Origin: Psychroflexus torquis ATCC 700755 | Lineage (GTDB): Bacteria; Bacteroidota; Bacteroidia; Flavobacteriales; Flavobacteriaceae | Reading direction: 5' to 3' | Length of the DNA: 64,000 bases | NCBI RefSeq assembly: GCF_000153485.2 | Contig: NC_018721.1 | Span: forward strand, 2,542,001-2,606,000 | Part shown: positions 1 to 8,908 of the stretch, one piece after another | Position numbering within the stretch: position 1 is the stretch's first letter | How the letters are laid out: every line of letters starts with the position of its first letter | Translations under genes and position numbers: made by a program | Notes under the pieces: model-generated | What the model was told of the DNA's origin: nothing | Database searches by the model: none | The model's input: only the letters and a program-made list of their open reading frames with translations

Positions 1-2870
1 AGTCATCTCCTGAATCTTCATCTCGGCAATTTGTTGCTTAAGCCAGACCCTGAAACGGATTTATGGTGACAAATCCTCCTTCTGTTAAGCTGAACTTATT
101 TCAGCATCTCTTGTTAACAACTTCACTACATCGCTATTCCCAGCAGTCACCGCATCTACGAATAAACACATTACGACCTAACTAGTCATCTTCGGAATCT
201 CGATCTCGGTAATTTTTTGCTTAAGCCAGACCCTGAAATAAATTCAGGGTGACAAATCCTCCTTCTGTCATGCTGAATTTATTTCAGCATCTCTTGTTAA
301 CAACTTCACTACATCGCTATTCCCAGCAGTCAACGGATCAACGAATAAACACATCACGACTTAAGCATTTATCTTCTGAATCTCGATCTCGGTAATTTTT
401 TGCTTAAGCCAGAACCTGAAATAAATTCAGGGTGACAAATCCTCCTTCTGTCATGCTGAATTTATTTCAGCATCTCTCATTAACAACTTTACCATATTGT
501 TACTCCCAGCAGTCAACGCATCAACGCATGAACACATCACGACCTAACTAGTCATCTTCTGAATCTCCATCTCAGCAATTTGTTGCTTAAGCCAGACCCT
601 GAAATAAATTCAGGGTTACAAATCTTCCTCCTGTCATGCTGAATTTATTCCAGCATCTCTTGTTAACAACTTCACTACATCGCTATTCCCAGCAGTCAAG
701 GCATCAACGAATAAACACATCACGACCTAACTAATCATCTCCTGAATCTCGATCTCGGCAATTTTTTGCTTAAGCCAGATCCTGAAACGGATTTATGGTG
801 ACAAATCCTCCTTCTGTCATTCTGAATTTATTTCAGCATCTCTTATTAACAACTTCACTACATTACTATTCCTAGCAGTCAACGCATCAACGAATAAACA
901 CATCACGACCTAACTATTCATCTCCGGAATCTCGATCTCGGTAATTTGTTGCTTAAGCCAGACCCTGAAATAAATTCAGGGTGACAAATCCTCCTTCTGT
1001 CATGCTGAATTTATTTCAGCATCTCTCATTAACAACTTTACCATATTGTTACTCCCAGCAGTCAACTCATAAACACATCACGACCTAACTAGTCATCTCC
1101 GGAATCTCCATCTCGGTAATTTGTTGCTTAAGCCAGACCCTGAAACGGATTTATGGTGACAAATCCTCCTTCTGTCACGCTGAATTTATTTCAGCATCTC
1201 TTATTAACAACTTCACTATATTACTATTCCCAGCAGTCAACGGATCAACGAATAAACACATTACGACCTAAGCATTTATCTTCTGAATCTCGATCTCGGT
1301 AATTTTTTGCTTAAGCCAGACCCTGAAATAAATTCAGGATGACAAATCCTCCTTCTGTCATTCTGAATTTATTTCAGCATCTCTTATTAACAACTTTACT
1401 ATATTTTTATTCCCAGCAGTCACCGCATCAACGAATAAGCACATCACGACCTAACTAGTCATCTCCGGAATCTCCATCTCGGTAATTTGTTGCTTAAGCC
1501 AGATCCTGAAATAAATTCAGGGTTACAAATCCTCCCTCTGTCATTCTGAATTTATTTCAGCATCTCTTATTAACAAATTCACTATATCGCTATTCCCAGC
1601 AATCAATGCATCAACGAATAAACACATCACGACCTAACTAGTCATCTCCATAATCTTCATCTCGGTAATTTGTTGCTTAAGTCAGACCCTGAAACGGATT
1701 TATGGTGACAAATCCTCCTTCTGTCATTCTGAATTTATTTCAGCATCTCTTGTTAACAACCTCACTATATTACTATTCCCAGCAGTGAACGCATCAACGG
1801 ATTAATACATCACGATCTAACTAGCCATTTCTGGAATCACCATCTCAGCAATTTGCTGCTTAAGCCAGACCCTGAAATAAATTCAGGGTGACAAATCCTC
1901 CTTCTGTCATCCTGTTCTGAAGCATCTCTTATTAACAACTTTACTATATTTTTATTCCCAGCAGTCACCGCATCAACGAATAAGCACATCACGACCTAAC
2001 TAGTCATCTCCGGAATCTCCATCTCGGTAATTTGTTGCTTAAGCCAGATCCTGAAATAAATTCAGGGTTACAAATCCTCCCTCTGTCATTCTGAATTTAT
2101 TTCAGCATCTCTTATTAACAACTTTACTATATCGCTATTCCCAGCAGTCACCGCATCAACGCATAAACACATCACGACCTAACTAGTCATCTCCTGAATC
2201 ACCATCTCAGCAATTTGTTACTTAAGCCAATACCCTGAAACGGATTTATGGTAACAAATCCTCCTTCTGTCATTCTGAATTTATTTCAGGATCTCTCATT
2301 ATCAACTTCACTGTATTACTATTCACAGCAGTCAACACATCACGACCTAACTAGTCATCTCCTGAATCTCCATTTCGGTAATTTGTTGCTTAAGCCAGAC
2401 CCTGAAATAAATTCAGGGTGACAAATCCTCCTTCTGTCATGCTGAATTTATTTCAGCATCTCTTATTAACAACTTTACCATATTATACCAAATTATATTT
2501 ATAATGCCGTATGAATAAATTGAATTATACTACGACGTAGCTCAGCACAGGTTTTTTGATTGATTGATTTATTGAAATAAAAAATAACTAGCATAGCCTT
2601 AGCTACGGTAATTATTTTTGATGAAAAGCAGGCGAAAAAAGCCTGTGCCGAATTCGTATCGGTAAAACGATTTATTGCGTCATTATAAGTCTAATTTGGT
2701 ATTACTATTCCCAGCAGTCAATGCATCAACGAATAAACACATCACGACCTAACTATTCATCTCCGGAATCTCCATCTCGTTAGTTTGTTGCTTAAGCCAG
2801 ATCCTGAAATAAATTCAGGATGACAAATCTTCCTTCTGTTAAGCTGCTCTGAAGCATTGGAGGAAACTTT
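1..2870. repeat. ~180-bp imperfect tandem repeat array (about 15 units)
   Basis: Units of about 180 bp begin with variants of AGTCATCTCCGGAATCTC near 1, 184, 364, 550, 728, 909, 1090, 1265, 1456, 1638, 1825, 2001, 2187, 2357 and 2755. Each unit carries two short palindromes, CCTGAAATAAATTCAGG and TGCTGAATTTATTTCAGCA. Together these form a compound inverted repeat of the kind scattered in flavobacterial intergenic DNA. No long open frame crosses the array. The stretch from about 1377 is repeated nearly exactly about 545 bp downstream, so three-unit blocks have duplicated recently. The last unit is split by the element at 2486-2701. No coding function is visible; it may be a structural or recombination-prone repeat. 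Confidence 0.9.
2486..2701. mobile_element. MITE-like element inserted in the repeat array
   Basis: A 216-bp sequence unlike the surrounding repeat interrupts one unit. Its ends are inverted, TACCAAATTA and TAATTTGGTA, and about 19 of the outer 22 positions match. It is flanked by TTA on both sides (2483-2485 and 2702-2704); removing it with one TTA restores the usual unit text. Inside, a second inverted pair (GCACAGG with six Ts, and its complement) makes the whole element fold back. It has no open frame, so it would need a transposase from elsewhere. The target duplication could also be read as TA. Confidence 0.7.
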
Positions 2871-2901
2871 GATCTTTATTTCAAGAATTTTAAACATAAA
2901 A

Positions 2902-2931
2902 AAAAGCCACTTAGTTTACTAAGTGGCTTTT
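2902..2931. terminator. Perfect 13-bp stem hairpin with A/T tracts
   Basis: AAAAGCCACTTAG, a TTTA loop and the exact complement form a bidirectional Rho-independent terminator-like hairpin. It lies directly left of a decayed tRNA 3' end, the same arrangement seen at 3077-3107 next to the tRNA-Pro fragment, so it was probably that tRNA's terminator (minus strand). Confidence 0.6.
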
Positions 2932-2934
2932 TAA

Positions 2935-2960
2935 GTCGGGTGGCAGGATTACCTCCCGAA
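2935..2960 (-). pseudogene. Decayed tRNA 3'-end remnant
   Basis: GTCGGGTGGCAGGATT at the start of this stretch matches the 3' end of the tRNA-Pro gene (GTCGGGGTGGCAGGATT) with one base missing, then the match fades. Read on the minus strand it would be the T arm and acceptor of a tRNA. It sits 150 bp left of the true island junction and may be a scar from an older integration at the same tRNA. Confidence 0.4.
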
Positions 2961-3076
2961 AGTCGGTGATCCTAAAATGGGGTTGTTGCTCATTAAAAGC
3001 CAAAACGCCTACAGCGTTTATAAGGCATTTTTGTATTCTCTTCGGTTTTGAAGCAAGCTTAAATCTCTAGAAAACA

Positions 3077-3107
3077 AAAAAGCCCTACACTTTCGTGTAA
3101 GGCTTTT
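3077..3107 (-). terminator. Hairpin terminator of the original tRNA-Pro locus
   Basis: AAAAAGCC, a short ACAC/GTGT stem with a TTTC loop, and GGCTTTT form an intrinsic terminator for minus-strand transcription. It immediately follows the left tRNA-Pro 3' fragment. Before the island inserted it would have terminated the tRNA-Pro transcript. Confidence 0.55.
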
Positions 3108-3111
3108 AGTG

Positions 3112-3159
3112 GTCGGGGTGGCAGGATTCGAACCTGCGACCTCCTGCTCCCAAAGCAGG
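3112..3159. repeat. attL: duplicated tRNA-Pro 3' end
   Basis: These 48 bp are identical to 45961-46008, the 3' end of the intact tRNA-Pro read on the minus strand (acceptor, T arm, variable loop, anticodon arm). After 3159 the sequence diverges from the tRNA, so this copy has no D arm or 5' end and is not a functional tRNA. It is the left attachment site of the island. Confidence 0.88.
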
Positions 3160-3270
3160 ACGGATATGGTTTTCTTATTCCTTCTTACTATCTGTTTATT
3201 CCCTATACATCACATTTAGAGGTATTTATAGTTTATTTGAAACTATCTGTTATTCATCATTTTCCTTTCC

Positions 3271-3291
3271 TATTCACAAATTATTCACAAA
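3271..3291. promoter_or_regulatory. Candidate arm-type integrase sites, left arm
   Basis: TATTCACAAA occurs twice with an 11-bp period at 3271-3280 and 3282-3291. The same doubled motif with the same period and orientation occurs just inside the right end at 45893-45913. Paired direct repeats flanking the core on both arms are what tyrosine integrases of the lambda/Tn916 kind bind. The match is seen in the sequence; the binding role is inferred. Confidence 0.5.
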
Positions 3292-3355
3292 TAATATTTT
3301 TTGAACTCTTCACTAAACTTTTAAAAAAAAGCTCCTACAACATAAAATAATAGAT

Positions 3356-4648
3356 ATGGAAAATACAGATTCGATTACACTTAGTTTAGAACTTAACAAA
3401 AATCATAAAAATAAGCGAGGACAACACAGCGTTCGACTTTTCGTTTTTAATTCAATTACAAAAGATAAATGCTATATTAAAACACCCTTCAAACTTTTAA
3501 AAGCCGACTTTGAAGGAGCGTGGCTTAAAAAAAATTCTAAGGCAAAGTTTCGAAATCTTAGAATGGAAATGCTAAAATTCCTAGATAGTGTAGATTCATG
3601 TATCTTAGAATTGGGCAGGTTTGATAAAGATGAATTTAAAAGTGTTTTCTATGGAAATGGCCCCCAAAAAAAAGACTTAAAATATTATTACGATAAGAAG
3701 ATTACTGATTTTACTGAAAGTGGTGGACTTGGTACAGCTGACCAGTATCAGTGTTCCTATAAATTCATAAAGAAATACAACAATGATAAAGTCCCTGAGT
3801 TTAATCAAATTACTCCAAAATGGTTGATTAAATTTGACAAGCATTGCACCGATAAAGGTTTACTTACAACTAGCTCGATAGGCATGTATCTAAGGTGTTT
3901 AAAGTCTATTTTTAACCTAGCTATTCACGAAGGGGCCGTCTCAAATGATAAGTATCCATTTGGAAAATTCGGTTACATTATACCAAAAGGTGAAAATATT
4001 AAAAAGGCATTGATAAAAGAACAGGTTCAAAAATTATACGAGTCAAAATCTGCAACTCCATATCAAAAAATGTCGAAAGACTTTTGGTTTTTTTCTTACC
4101 TCAGCTATGGACTTAATCTTAAAGACATTCTCATGATTAAAAATAAGGATTTAGAAGAAGGGTTTTTTTATTTTGAGAGAAAGAAAACACTTCATACTGT
4201 TAAAACTAGAATTCCCATAAAAGTATATCTCACAGATTTCACTAAAGAAGTTATAAGACAATACGGTGACTACAATCCAGATAAACCACAAGATTACGTT
4301 TTCGATATTCTGAACATAGATATGAATGATATGGAAAAACGCAAAAGGAAAAAAAATTTTAATAGAAAAATTAATCAGCATTTTTTAAAGTTTGCTAATT
4401 CAATAGGTATCCAAGAAAATGTTTCTTTTTCTTGGGCAAGACATTCTTTTGCTACAATTGCTATACTTTCAGGTGTAAGGTTTGAAGTAGTAAGTAAACG
4501 ACTAACACACACTTCAGTGGAAACAACTATGCTATATTTTAAAGGATTTGAGGAGGAAACGTTTCAAGAGATAAATGACAAGATTTTAGATTTTTCGAAA
4601 AAAACTGATGCTAATGATTCAAGTAATTTAACAAAACATCTTTTATAG
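3356..4648 (+). CDS. int: Tyrosine recombinase / site-specific integrase of the island
   Basis: This 430-residue protein has the layout of Bacteroidetes tRNA-targeting integrases: an N-terminal arm-binding region (about 1-100), a SAM-like core-binding domain (about 105-210) and a C-terminal catalytic domain. Catalytic residues visible are Arg362 in ARHSFAT, His385 in RLTHTSVETT and the nucleophile Tyr394 in TMLYFKG. The box I arginine usually found near TRGM is not at the expected place (SYGLNLKDI); Arg-rich FERKKT a few residues on may replace it. The gene lies 196 bp from attL and reads into the island, followed by an interrupted excisionase-like gene. It should catalyse integration into and excision from tRNA-Pro. 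Confidence 0.92.
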   Translation: MENTDSITLSLELNKNHKNKRGQHSVRLFVFNSITKDKCYIKTPFKLLKADFEGAWLKKNSKAKFRNLRMEMLKFLDSVDSCILELGRFDKDEFKSVFYGNGPQKKDLKYYYDKKITDFTESGGLGTADQYQCSYKFIKKYNNDKVPEFNQITPKWLIKFDKHCTDKGLLTTSSIGMYLRCLKSIFNLAIHEGAVSNDKYPFGKFGYIIPKGENIKKALIKEQVQKLYESKSATPYQKMSKDFWFFSYLSYGLNLKDILMIKNKDLEEGFFYFERKKTLHTVKTRIPIKVYLTDFTKEVIRQYGDYNPDKPQDYVFDILNIDMNDMEKRKRKKNFNRKINQHFLKFANSIGIQENVSFSWARHSFATIAILSGVRFEVVSKRLTHTSVETTMLYFKGFEEETFQEINDKILDFSKKTDANDSSNLTKHLL

Positions 4649-4907
4649 AAGATATTAAATGTGTAATTTTTTTTGAAAACTACTAAACTTTTTCATGAAT
4701 GTCCATATAAGTATTAAATAGAATGACATGGAAAATATAAGTTTTGATGAGTTACCATCCAAAATTGGTGAAATATTGGAATATGTAAAAAGCTTAGAGG
4801 AAAAGATAGATAATCTTGAAATAAATGGAAAAAGTAAATTAAAGTACACGCTCAGTGAAGCAGCAGACTTTTTAAACTTGAAGCAAAAAACCCTTTATAA
4901 TTTAATA

Positions 4908-6025
4908 TTAACCTCGCACTTAAAGATCTTTAATTTTATGCAGCATATTTGATGCTCTCATGTTTAAAATATTTTGCTACCCTTTCGCTATCATTTTGAA
5001 GCATTTTCATATGATTCTCTAAATTTTCTTTCATTTTTTCTTGTGTTTTTGGTGCCGGTTTATCCGAGAGTCCATACTTTAAATCGCAATTCAGATATTC
5101 ATCTGGGTTTCGCTCAGGTGAGTATGATGGCAGGTAAAATAGTTCTATGGTTTCGCCATTTTCTTCCGCCCATTTCTTTACAACTTTACTATGATGGACT
5201 CGTAAATTATCAAGGATTAAGAATACTTTGGTTTCTTGCGATTTGATGAGCTGTTCTAAAAATTGAATAAATACATCTGAGTTCATATTTTCTTTATATA
5301 TCATAAACTGAATTAAACCCTGATTTGTAACTGTAGAAATCATGTTGATTGAAAACCGCTTCGACATATGTTTTTTAACAGGAGTTTTTCCTTTTGGAGC
5401 ATAGGAACGTCCATGATGATTATTGTTTTTTACACCCGTTTCATCCCCCCAATGAATAGTTGCCTTCTCTTGTTTTGCCTTCTCTTTTATTGCTGGATAT
5501 TCTTCGTCTAACCATTTTTGAACTTTTTTGGAACATTGTTCATAAGCTCTCTTTTTTGGCTTTTGAGGCGTGAATCCCCAAGCGTTGAGATAATTACCGA
5601 CAGCTCTTCTTCCGATTGTAATACTAAACTCTCTTGCTATCAAATCCCTTACTGCCCTTGTAGTCCACAAAGCATAATCTAACTTTAGTTGATCGGGCAT
5701 TACATCAATAATCATTTTTTGGATTGCAGCTTCTTGATCTTTATTGAGTAGTTTTCGATCTTCTGATTTGACTCCTCGTTTTTGATATGACAAAGATTTA
5801 TGACCTTCTTTATTGTAAAGCTTCCACCAATCTCTAACAGTATTTACATGAACACCGTAAAACAGAGCTATGTCTTTTTTTTTATCTCCACGTTTTATCA
5901 TTTTTACAGCATCCCTTCGAATTATACCTCTTTCCTGATCAGAAACACTCCTTAAGTCTATTTTTTCCATCTATAAATATACGAAATATTTAACTATAAA
6001 TAAAGAACTATTGATTCGAAGTTAA
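4908..6025 (-). mobile_element. IS630-family insertion sequence
   Basis: The 1118-bp element is flanked by the TA dinucleotide (4906-4907 and 6026-6027), the invariant target duplication of IS630/Tc1-mariner elements. Its ends are imperfect inverted repeats starting TTAACCTCGC and TTAACTTCGA; about 18 of 25 positions match. It contains a single intact transposase gene on the minus strand. It splits the excisionase-like gene in frame with the target site. Confidence 0.82.
4936..5970 (-). CDS. IS630-family DDE transposase
   Basis: The 344-residue protein begins with two helix-turn-helix regions (about 12-70, IALFYGVHVNTVRDWWKLYN; about 95-135) followed by a DDE catalytic core. Acidic residues are Asp176 (HWGDETG), Asp254 (LILDNLRVHHS) and Glu291 in RNPDEYLN, the family's hallmark NP-D/E ending. 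Length and motif order are normal, with no frameshift, so the element may still be mobile. It cuts and pastes its element into TA sites. Confidence 0.92.
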   Translation of the reverse strand: MEKIDLRSVSDQERGIIRRDAVKMIKRGDKKKDIALFYGVHVNTVRDWWKLYNKEGHKSLSYQKRGVKSEDRKLLNKDQEAAIQKMIIDVMPDQLKLDYALWTTRAVRDLIAREFSITIGRRAVGNYLNAWGFTPQKPKKRAYEQCSKKVQKWLDEEYPAIKEKAKQEKATIHWGDETGVKNNNHHGRSYAPKGKTPVKKHMSKRFSINMISTVTNQGLIQFMIYKENMNSDVFIQFLEQLIKSQETKVFLILDNLRVHHSKVVKKWAEENGETIELFYLPSYSPERNPDEYLNCDLKYGLSDKPAPKTQEKMKENLENHMKMLQNDSERVAKYFKHESIKYAA

Positions 6026-6335
6026 TACACAACAATGAAATCGCATATTGTAAGCCTTCTAAAAAAATATATTTTTTACATGAAGACCTAATGGCTTATC
6101 TCAAAAATTCAAGGTGTCAGAGCAGATATTAAAATTAGAAATTATGATGTGTTGCAGTTTTGTATTTTTAATAAAAAAAAGTCGGTGCCTATTGCCCTGC
6201 CATAGTGTTTGATTACAAATTAGCCTAAATTACTTTAGGCTTTACCGCCTATAAAATATAATACCTTTACAAAATCAGACCAGTATTTAAGTTGAAAATT
6301 TATTAACTTTAAAAACAGTCAAAAATAATTCATCA

Positions 6336-6866
6336 ATGCCTGAAAATAGTAAACCACTAAAAAAGAGGATAGAATATCGTGGTAAGATTCTCCGTGTTTC
6401 CAGAACAGGAGGGGTTTCAGCTACTAAGACATTATCAAGAGATGGTTATGGAGCTACCATAAACACCAATCATGGTGTCAGGCTTCATAAAAAACTATTT
6501 AAAGGAGCTAGAATGGGACTTCAACGCGGGAACTTTCAATTTATAGGTCGATATGAAAGTGGTCCTTTCAACTTTAATGTTTCAAAAAGTGGTTTGAGTA
6601 CTTCCATAAAAAATAAAAGAGGCTCTTATAATCTATTTAAACCCAATTACTCGAGTTTTAAATTAGCAGGTGTACAGTTAAGAGGTAAAAATGCAGCTAC
6701 GCTTCAATTAATCTTTTTAGCCTTAAGTCTTTTCGTGAATATTTTTAAATTTTTATGGCGTATTTCGATGGCTGTATTGTGGTTTATGTTCTTAGCTATA
6801 AAATGGCTTGTAGATTTTTTAATTGGATTTTACAGAGGGTACACCTCTAATAATCCCACGCCCTAA
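6336..6866 (+). CDS. Conserved hypothetical membrane protein
   Basis: The 176-residue product has a basic soluble N-terminal part. It contains a glycine/serine-rich stretch around 85-105 (SGPFNFNVSKSGLSTSIKN) that resembles the DUF4236-type motif 'GPF.in.SKSGl..s'. Two hydrophobic helices follow at about 122-142 and 145-168. It is therefore probably a C-terminally anchored inner-membrane protein with its N-terminus in the cytoplasm. It stands alone downstream of the excisionase region and upstream of a group II intron fragment. Its function is unknown. Confidence 0.6.
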   Translation: MPENSKPLKKRIEYRGKILRVSRTGGVSATKTLSRDGYGATINTNHGVRLHKKLFKGARMGLQRGNFQFIGRYESGPFNFNVSKSGLSTSIKNKRGSYNLFKPNYSSFKLAGVQLRGKNAATLQLIFLALSLFVNIFKFLWRISMAVLWFMFLAIKWLVDFLIGFYRGYTSNNPTP

Positions 6867-6893
6867 AATTTGTTTTATGTAGAAAAAGTAGAA

Positions 6894-7270
6894 CCTACTT
6901 GACTACCCTCGAAGGCAGGGAAGGTGTAATTACCAGGGGAGATCCATATAAACACGGGATGGTATAATAGAGAAGTCTGCTGAGGTCATAGTACCTACAG
7001 GAAACGAGTTGTATAAAACTGGACATGTCTCACAAGTAGGGGAGGACGGAACGTGATCCTTCCAGAAATTAGGATGGGAGCAATAGTTTTTGCTATTGGG
7101 TGACCGATTCCCTAGAAAACAGGTAGCCTGTTCAAAAAGTATGGAATCGTTTCAATTGGTGTAAAGAGCGATTGAAAAGATGGATTGCGAACCGCCGTAT
7201 ACGAGACCTGTATTTACGATGGTGTGAGAAGCGAAGTGACGACTTTTAAGTCGTCACCCGTCTACTCGAT
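6894..7270 (+). mobile_element. Truncated group II intron (3' part, ORF lost)
   Basis: The sequence is clearly similar to the middle and 3' end of the intron at 24803-26404: it shares GGTATAATAGAGAAGTC and the domain V start GAACCGCCGTATACGAGACC at 7189. It ends in CTACTCGAT. The 5' end (GTGTG) and the reverse transcriptase are missing, so it is a remnant. The 3' exon begins TGGCAACAG, the same kind of site (..GTGT^TRGC) used by the tandem introns further right. Confidence 0.75.
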
Positions 7271-7417
7271 TGGCAACAGTTATTTTTTATTTTGTCCAAG
7301 GTTCTTTATTAGTAACATCCGTTATTTCTTTTCCATCGTAAAGGCTTATTCCTTATAACCCTGTAGATAGATTCATATTTATGTTAAGTATTTACATTAT
7401 TTTTTCTAATTATTGCC

Positions 7418-7546
7418 AACGTTTTGCAGCTACAAGAAGTTGGCGATTTCGAAGCACTAAACTGTCTGCTACCACAAAACTTGATACGAAGCATAAAGCC
7501 TCATTTAAGCACTGAACCGCCAATTTCTTGTAGGTGCTGTTATGCG
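7418..7546. repeat. attC-like imperfect palindrome (module border)
   Basis: The stretch begins TTGCCAACGTT and ends GCTGTTATGCG. GCAGCTACAAGAA and GTTGGCG near the left end pair with CGCCAATTTCTTGTAGGTGC near the right end (about 18 of 20 positions). The 130-bp fold-back shape with AAC/GTT edges is like integron attC sites, though it does not match the strict RYYYAAC consensus. It overlaps the 3' end of the next gene, as attC sites do in gene cassettes. Confidence 0.5.
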
Positions 7547-8871
7547 TTTGCCATTCTTTTTCGGTCATATTGTTCGTCAAATTTATTCATTATCTCTATG
7601 TATTCATTTGGTAATTTGTCCACTACAAAGTCAAGTATTTCTGTCGAAATATGTTTGTAGTAAGCCGAAGCAATTCCACCTGTAATACAAGCAATAGTAT
7701 CACTGTCTCCACCTATTGATATGGCAAGTCTTATTGCGTTTTCAAAGTCCGAACTTTCAAGGAATGCTACAATTGCTTGTGGAACCGAACCCTGACAAGT
7801 AACATCAAAATTATAAGTCGGTCGTATTTCGTTAAGCGTAAAGTCAAGGTTGTAATTAAAAGTTGAAGTTATATAGTCTCTGATTTCTTGTTTTGATTTT
7901 CCTTGGCGTGCAAGAAATATTGCTGTTGCCGTAGCTTGTGCTCCTTTTATTCCTTCGGGGTGATTGTGGGTTACTTCTGCTGTCTGTTTTGCAAATTGCA
8001 ATACTGTTTCTAAGTCGTCAAATGCAAAACCTACTGCACTGGCTCGCATAGCCGAACCATTGCCATAACTTCCATACGGTTTCAGATTGTCTTCTTGCAA
8101 CCAATTTCTGAAATTGCCACCGTAACCACGTCCACGATATTTTCTACCATATTCCCAAATAGTCTTGGCAAAGTCTTTTTTGTCGAGTATGCAGTCAGTA
8201 ACGGCAATCGTTAAGACAGTGTCGTCTGTAAAATCGCACTTTGGATTGAATAAATTAAAGTCTGTTGTCTTAATATTATTCCACTCAAAAACTGAACCTA
8301 TTACATCACCAATCACTGCACCGATTATTGTGTGTGAGTTCGATTTAATTGGCGTTTTAAAGCATTTTAATTCGGAAATTGACTTGATGTAATGGGGGGT
8401 TTTTGTCATCACAGCCCATTGCAACAAGTTCGTTATATCATAATCTGTTAATTCTTTGGTATTAAGTTTTAAGCAACCTCCATAATCACCAAGAAAATAG
8501 TAATGGCGATGGTGTGAAACAATTCTACTACCTAAACAAGAATAGTGGTTACCAATTTTTGGTGTTTCAGGAAAAAAGGTACTGTGAGAAGTTTTGTTGT
8601 GTATTGCTTTACTGCTGCTTTCCTTGTCTGGGTCAAAATTCATGAATATTGCAGCTTCGTGTTCTAAATAGTCCCAAACATTTTTATCAATTTGATTAAT
8701 TGGTCGTCTGTCCCAATAATGTTGAGGGTTGTAATAGAAAATTAAATCTTGTCTGTCATTTAAAGCAAAGTAGTAATGCGTAACGTAAAGTGTATTTGCG
8801 TTTTTCGTTCTTCGCAAATCATCAATAAGTTGTCCATTCATCTTTGTGTCATATCCTGAATACTCTTTCAT
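7540..8871 (-). CDS. ADP-ribosylglycohydrolase with unrecognised N-terminal domain
   Basis: The C-terminal two thirds (about 180-430) is an ADP-ribosylglycohydrolase (DraG/ARH) fold. It shows GAVIGDVIGSVFEW at the start, the metal-binding CDFTDDT, GNGSAMRAS and the C-terminal SIGGDSDTIACITGGIA, so all metal-site motifs are present. It should remove ADP-ribose from a protein, nucleic acid or small molecule. The first ~165 residues are not a domain I recognise; they are rich in Tyr, His and Trp (YYFALNDRQDLIFYYN, SRIVSHHRHYYFLGDYGG). The gene ends inside the palindrome at 7418-7546 and begins just right of another border (GCATAACGT at 8894), so it looks like a mobile single-gene cassette. Confidence 0.82.
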   Translation of the reverse strand: MKEYSGYDTKMNGQLIDDLRRTKNANTLYVTHYYFALNDRQDLIFYYNPQHYWDRRPINQIDKNVWDYLEHEAAIFMNFDPDKESSSKAIHNKTSHSTFFPETPKIGNHYSCLGSRIVSHHRHYYFLGDYGGCLKLNTKELTDYDITNLLQWAVMTKTPHYIKSISELKCFKTPIKSNSHTIIGAVIGDVIGSVFEWNNIKTTDFNLFNPKCDFTDDTVLTIAVTDCILDKKDFAKTIWEYGRKYRGRGYGGNFRNWLQEDNLKPYGSYGNGSAMRASAVGFAFDDLETVLQFAKQTAEVTHNHPEGIKGAQATATAIFLARQGKSKQEIRDYITSTFNYNLDFTLNEIRPTYNFDVTCQGSVPQAIVAFLESSDFENAIRLAISIGGDSDTIACITGGIASAYYKHISTEILDFVVDKLPNEYIEIMNKFDEQYDRKRMANA

Positions 8872-8908
8872 CTGGTCGTCTTTTTATGGTTACGCATAAC
8901 GTGATGTG

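Larger units (their letters stand above)
4728..6132 (+). pseudogene. Excisionase-like HTH gene interrupted by IS630 element
   Basis: Codons 1-60 lie at 4728-4907 and the remaining 34 codons plus stop at 6028-6132. Removing the IS together with one TA restores a continuous 94-residue frame across ..YNLI|HNNEIAYCKP... The product has a coiled N-terminus (about 1-35) and a MerR/HTH_17-type DNA-binding domain (LSEAADFLNLKQKTLYNLI, then KKIYFLHEDLMAYLKN). Such small proteins beside Bacteroidetes integrases act as excisionases or directionality factors. As it stands, the left part would run into the IS and end at 4952 as a 74-residue fusion lacking the second half of the domain, so excision is probably impaired. 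Confidence 0.8.

Noticed and set aside
1..2870. Possible CRISPR or protein-repeat gene in the 180-bp array
   Set aside because: Units lack spacers and all frames are broken by stops; no cas genes nearby.
7424..7660. 78-codon + frame
   Set aside because: Made by the palindrome and the antisense of the glycohydrolase gene end.
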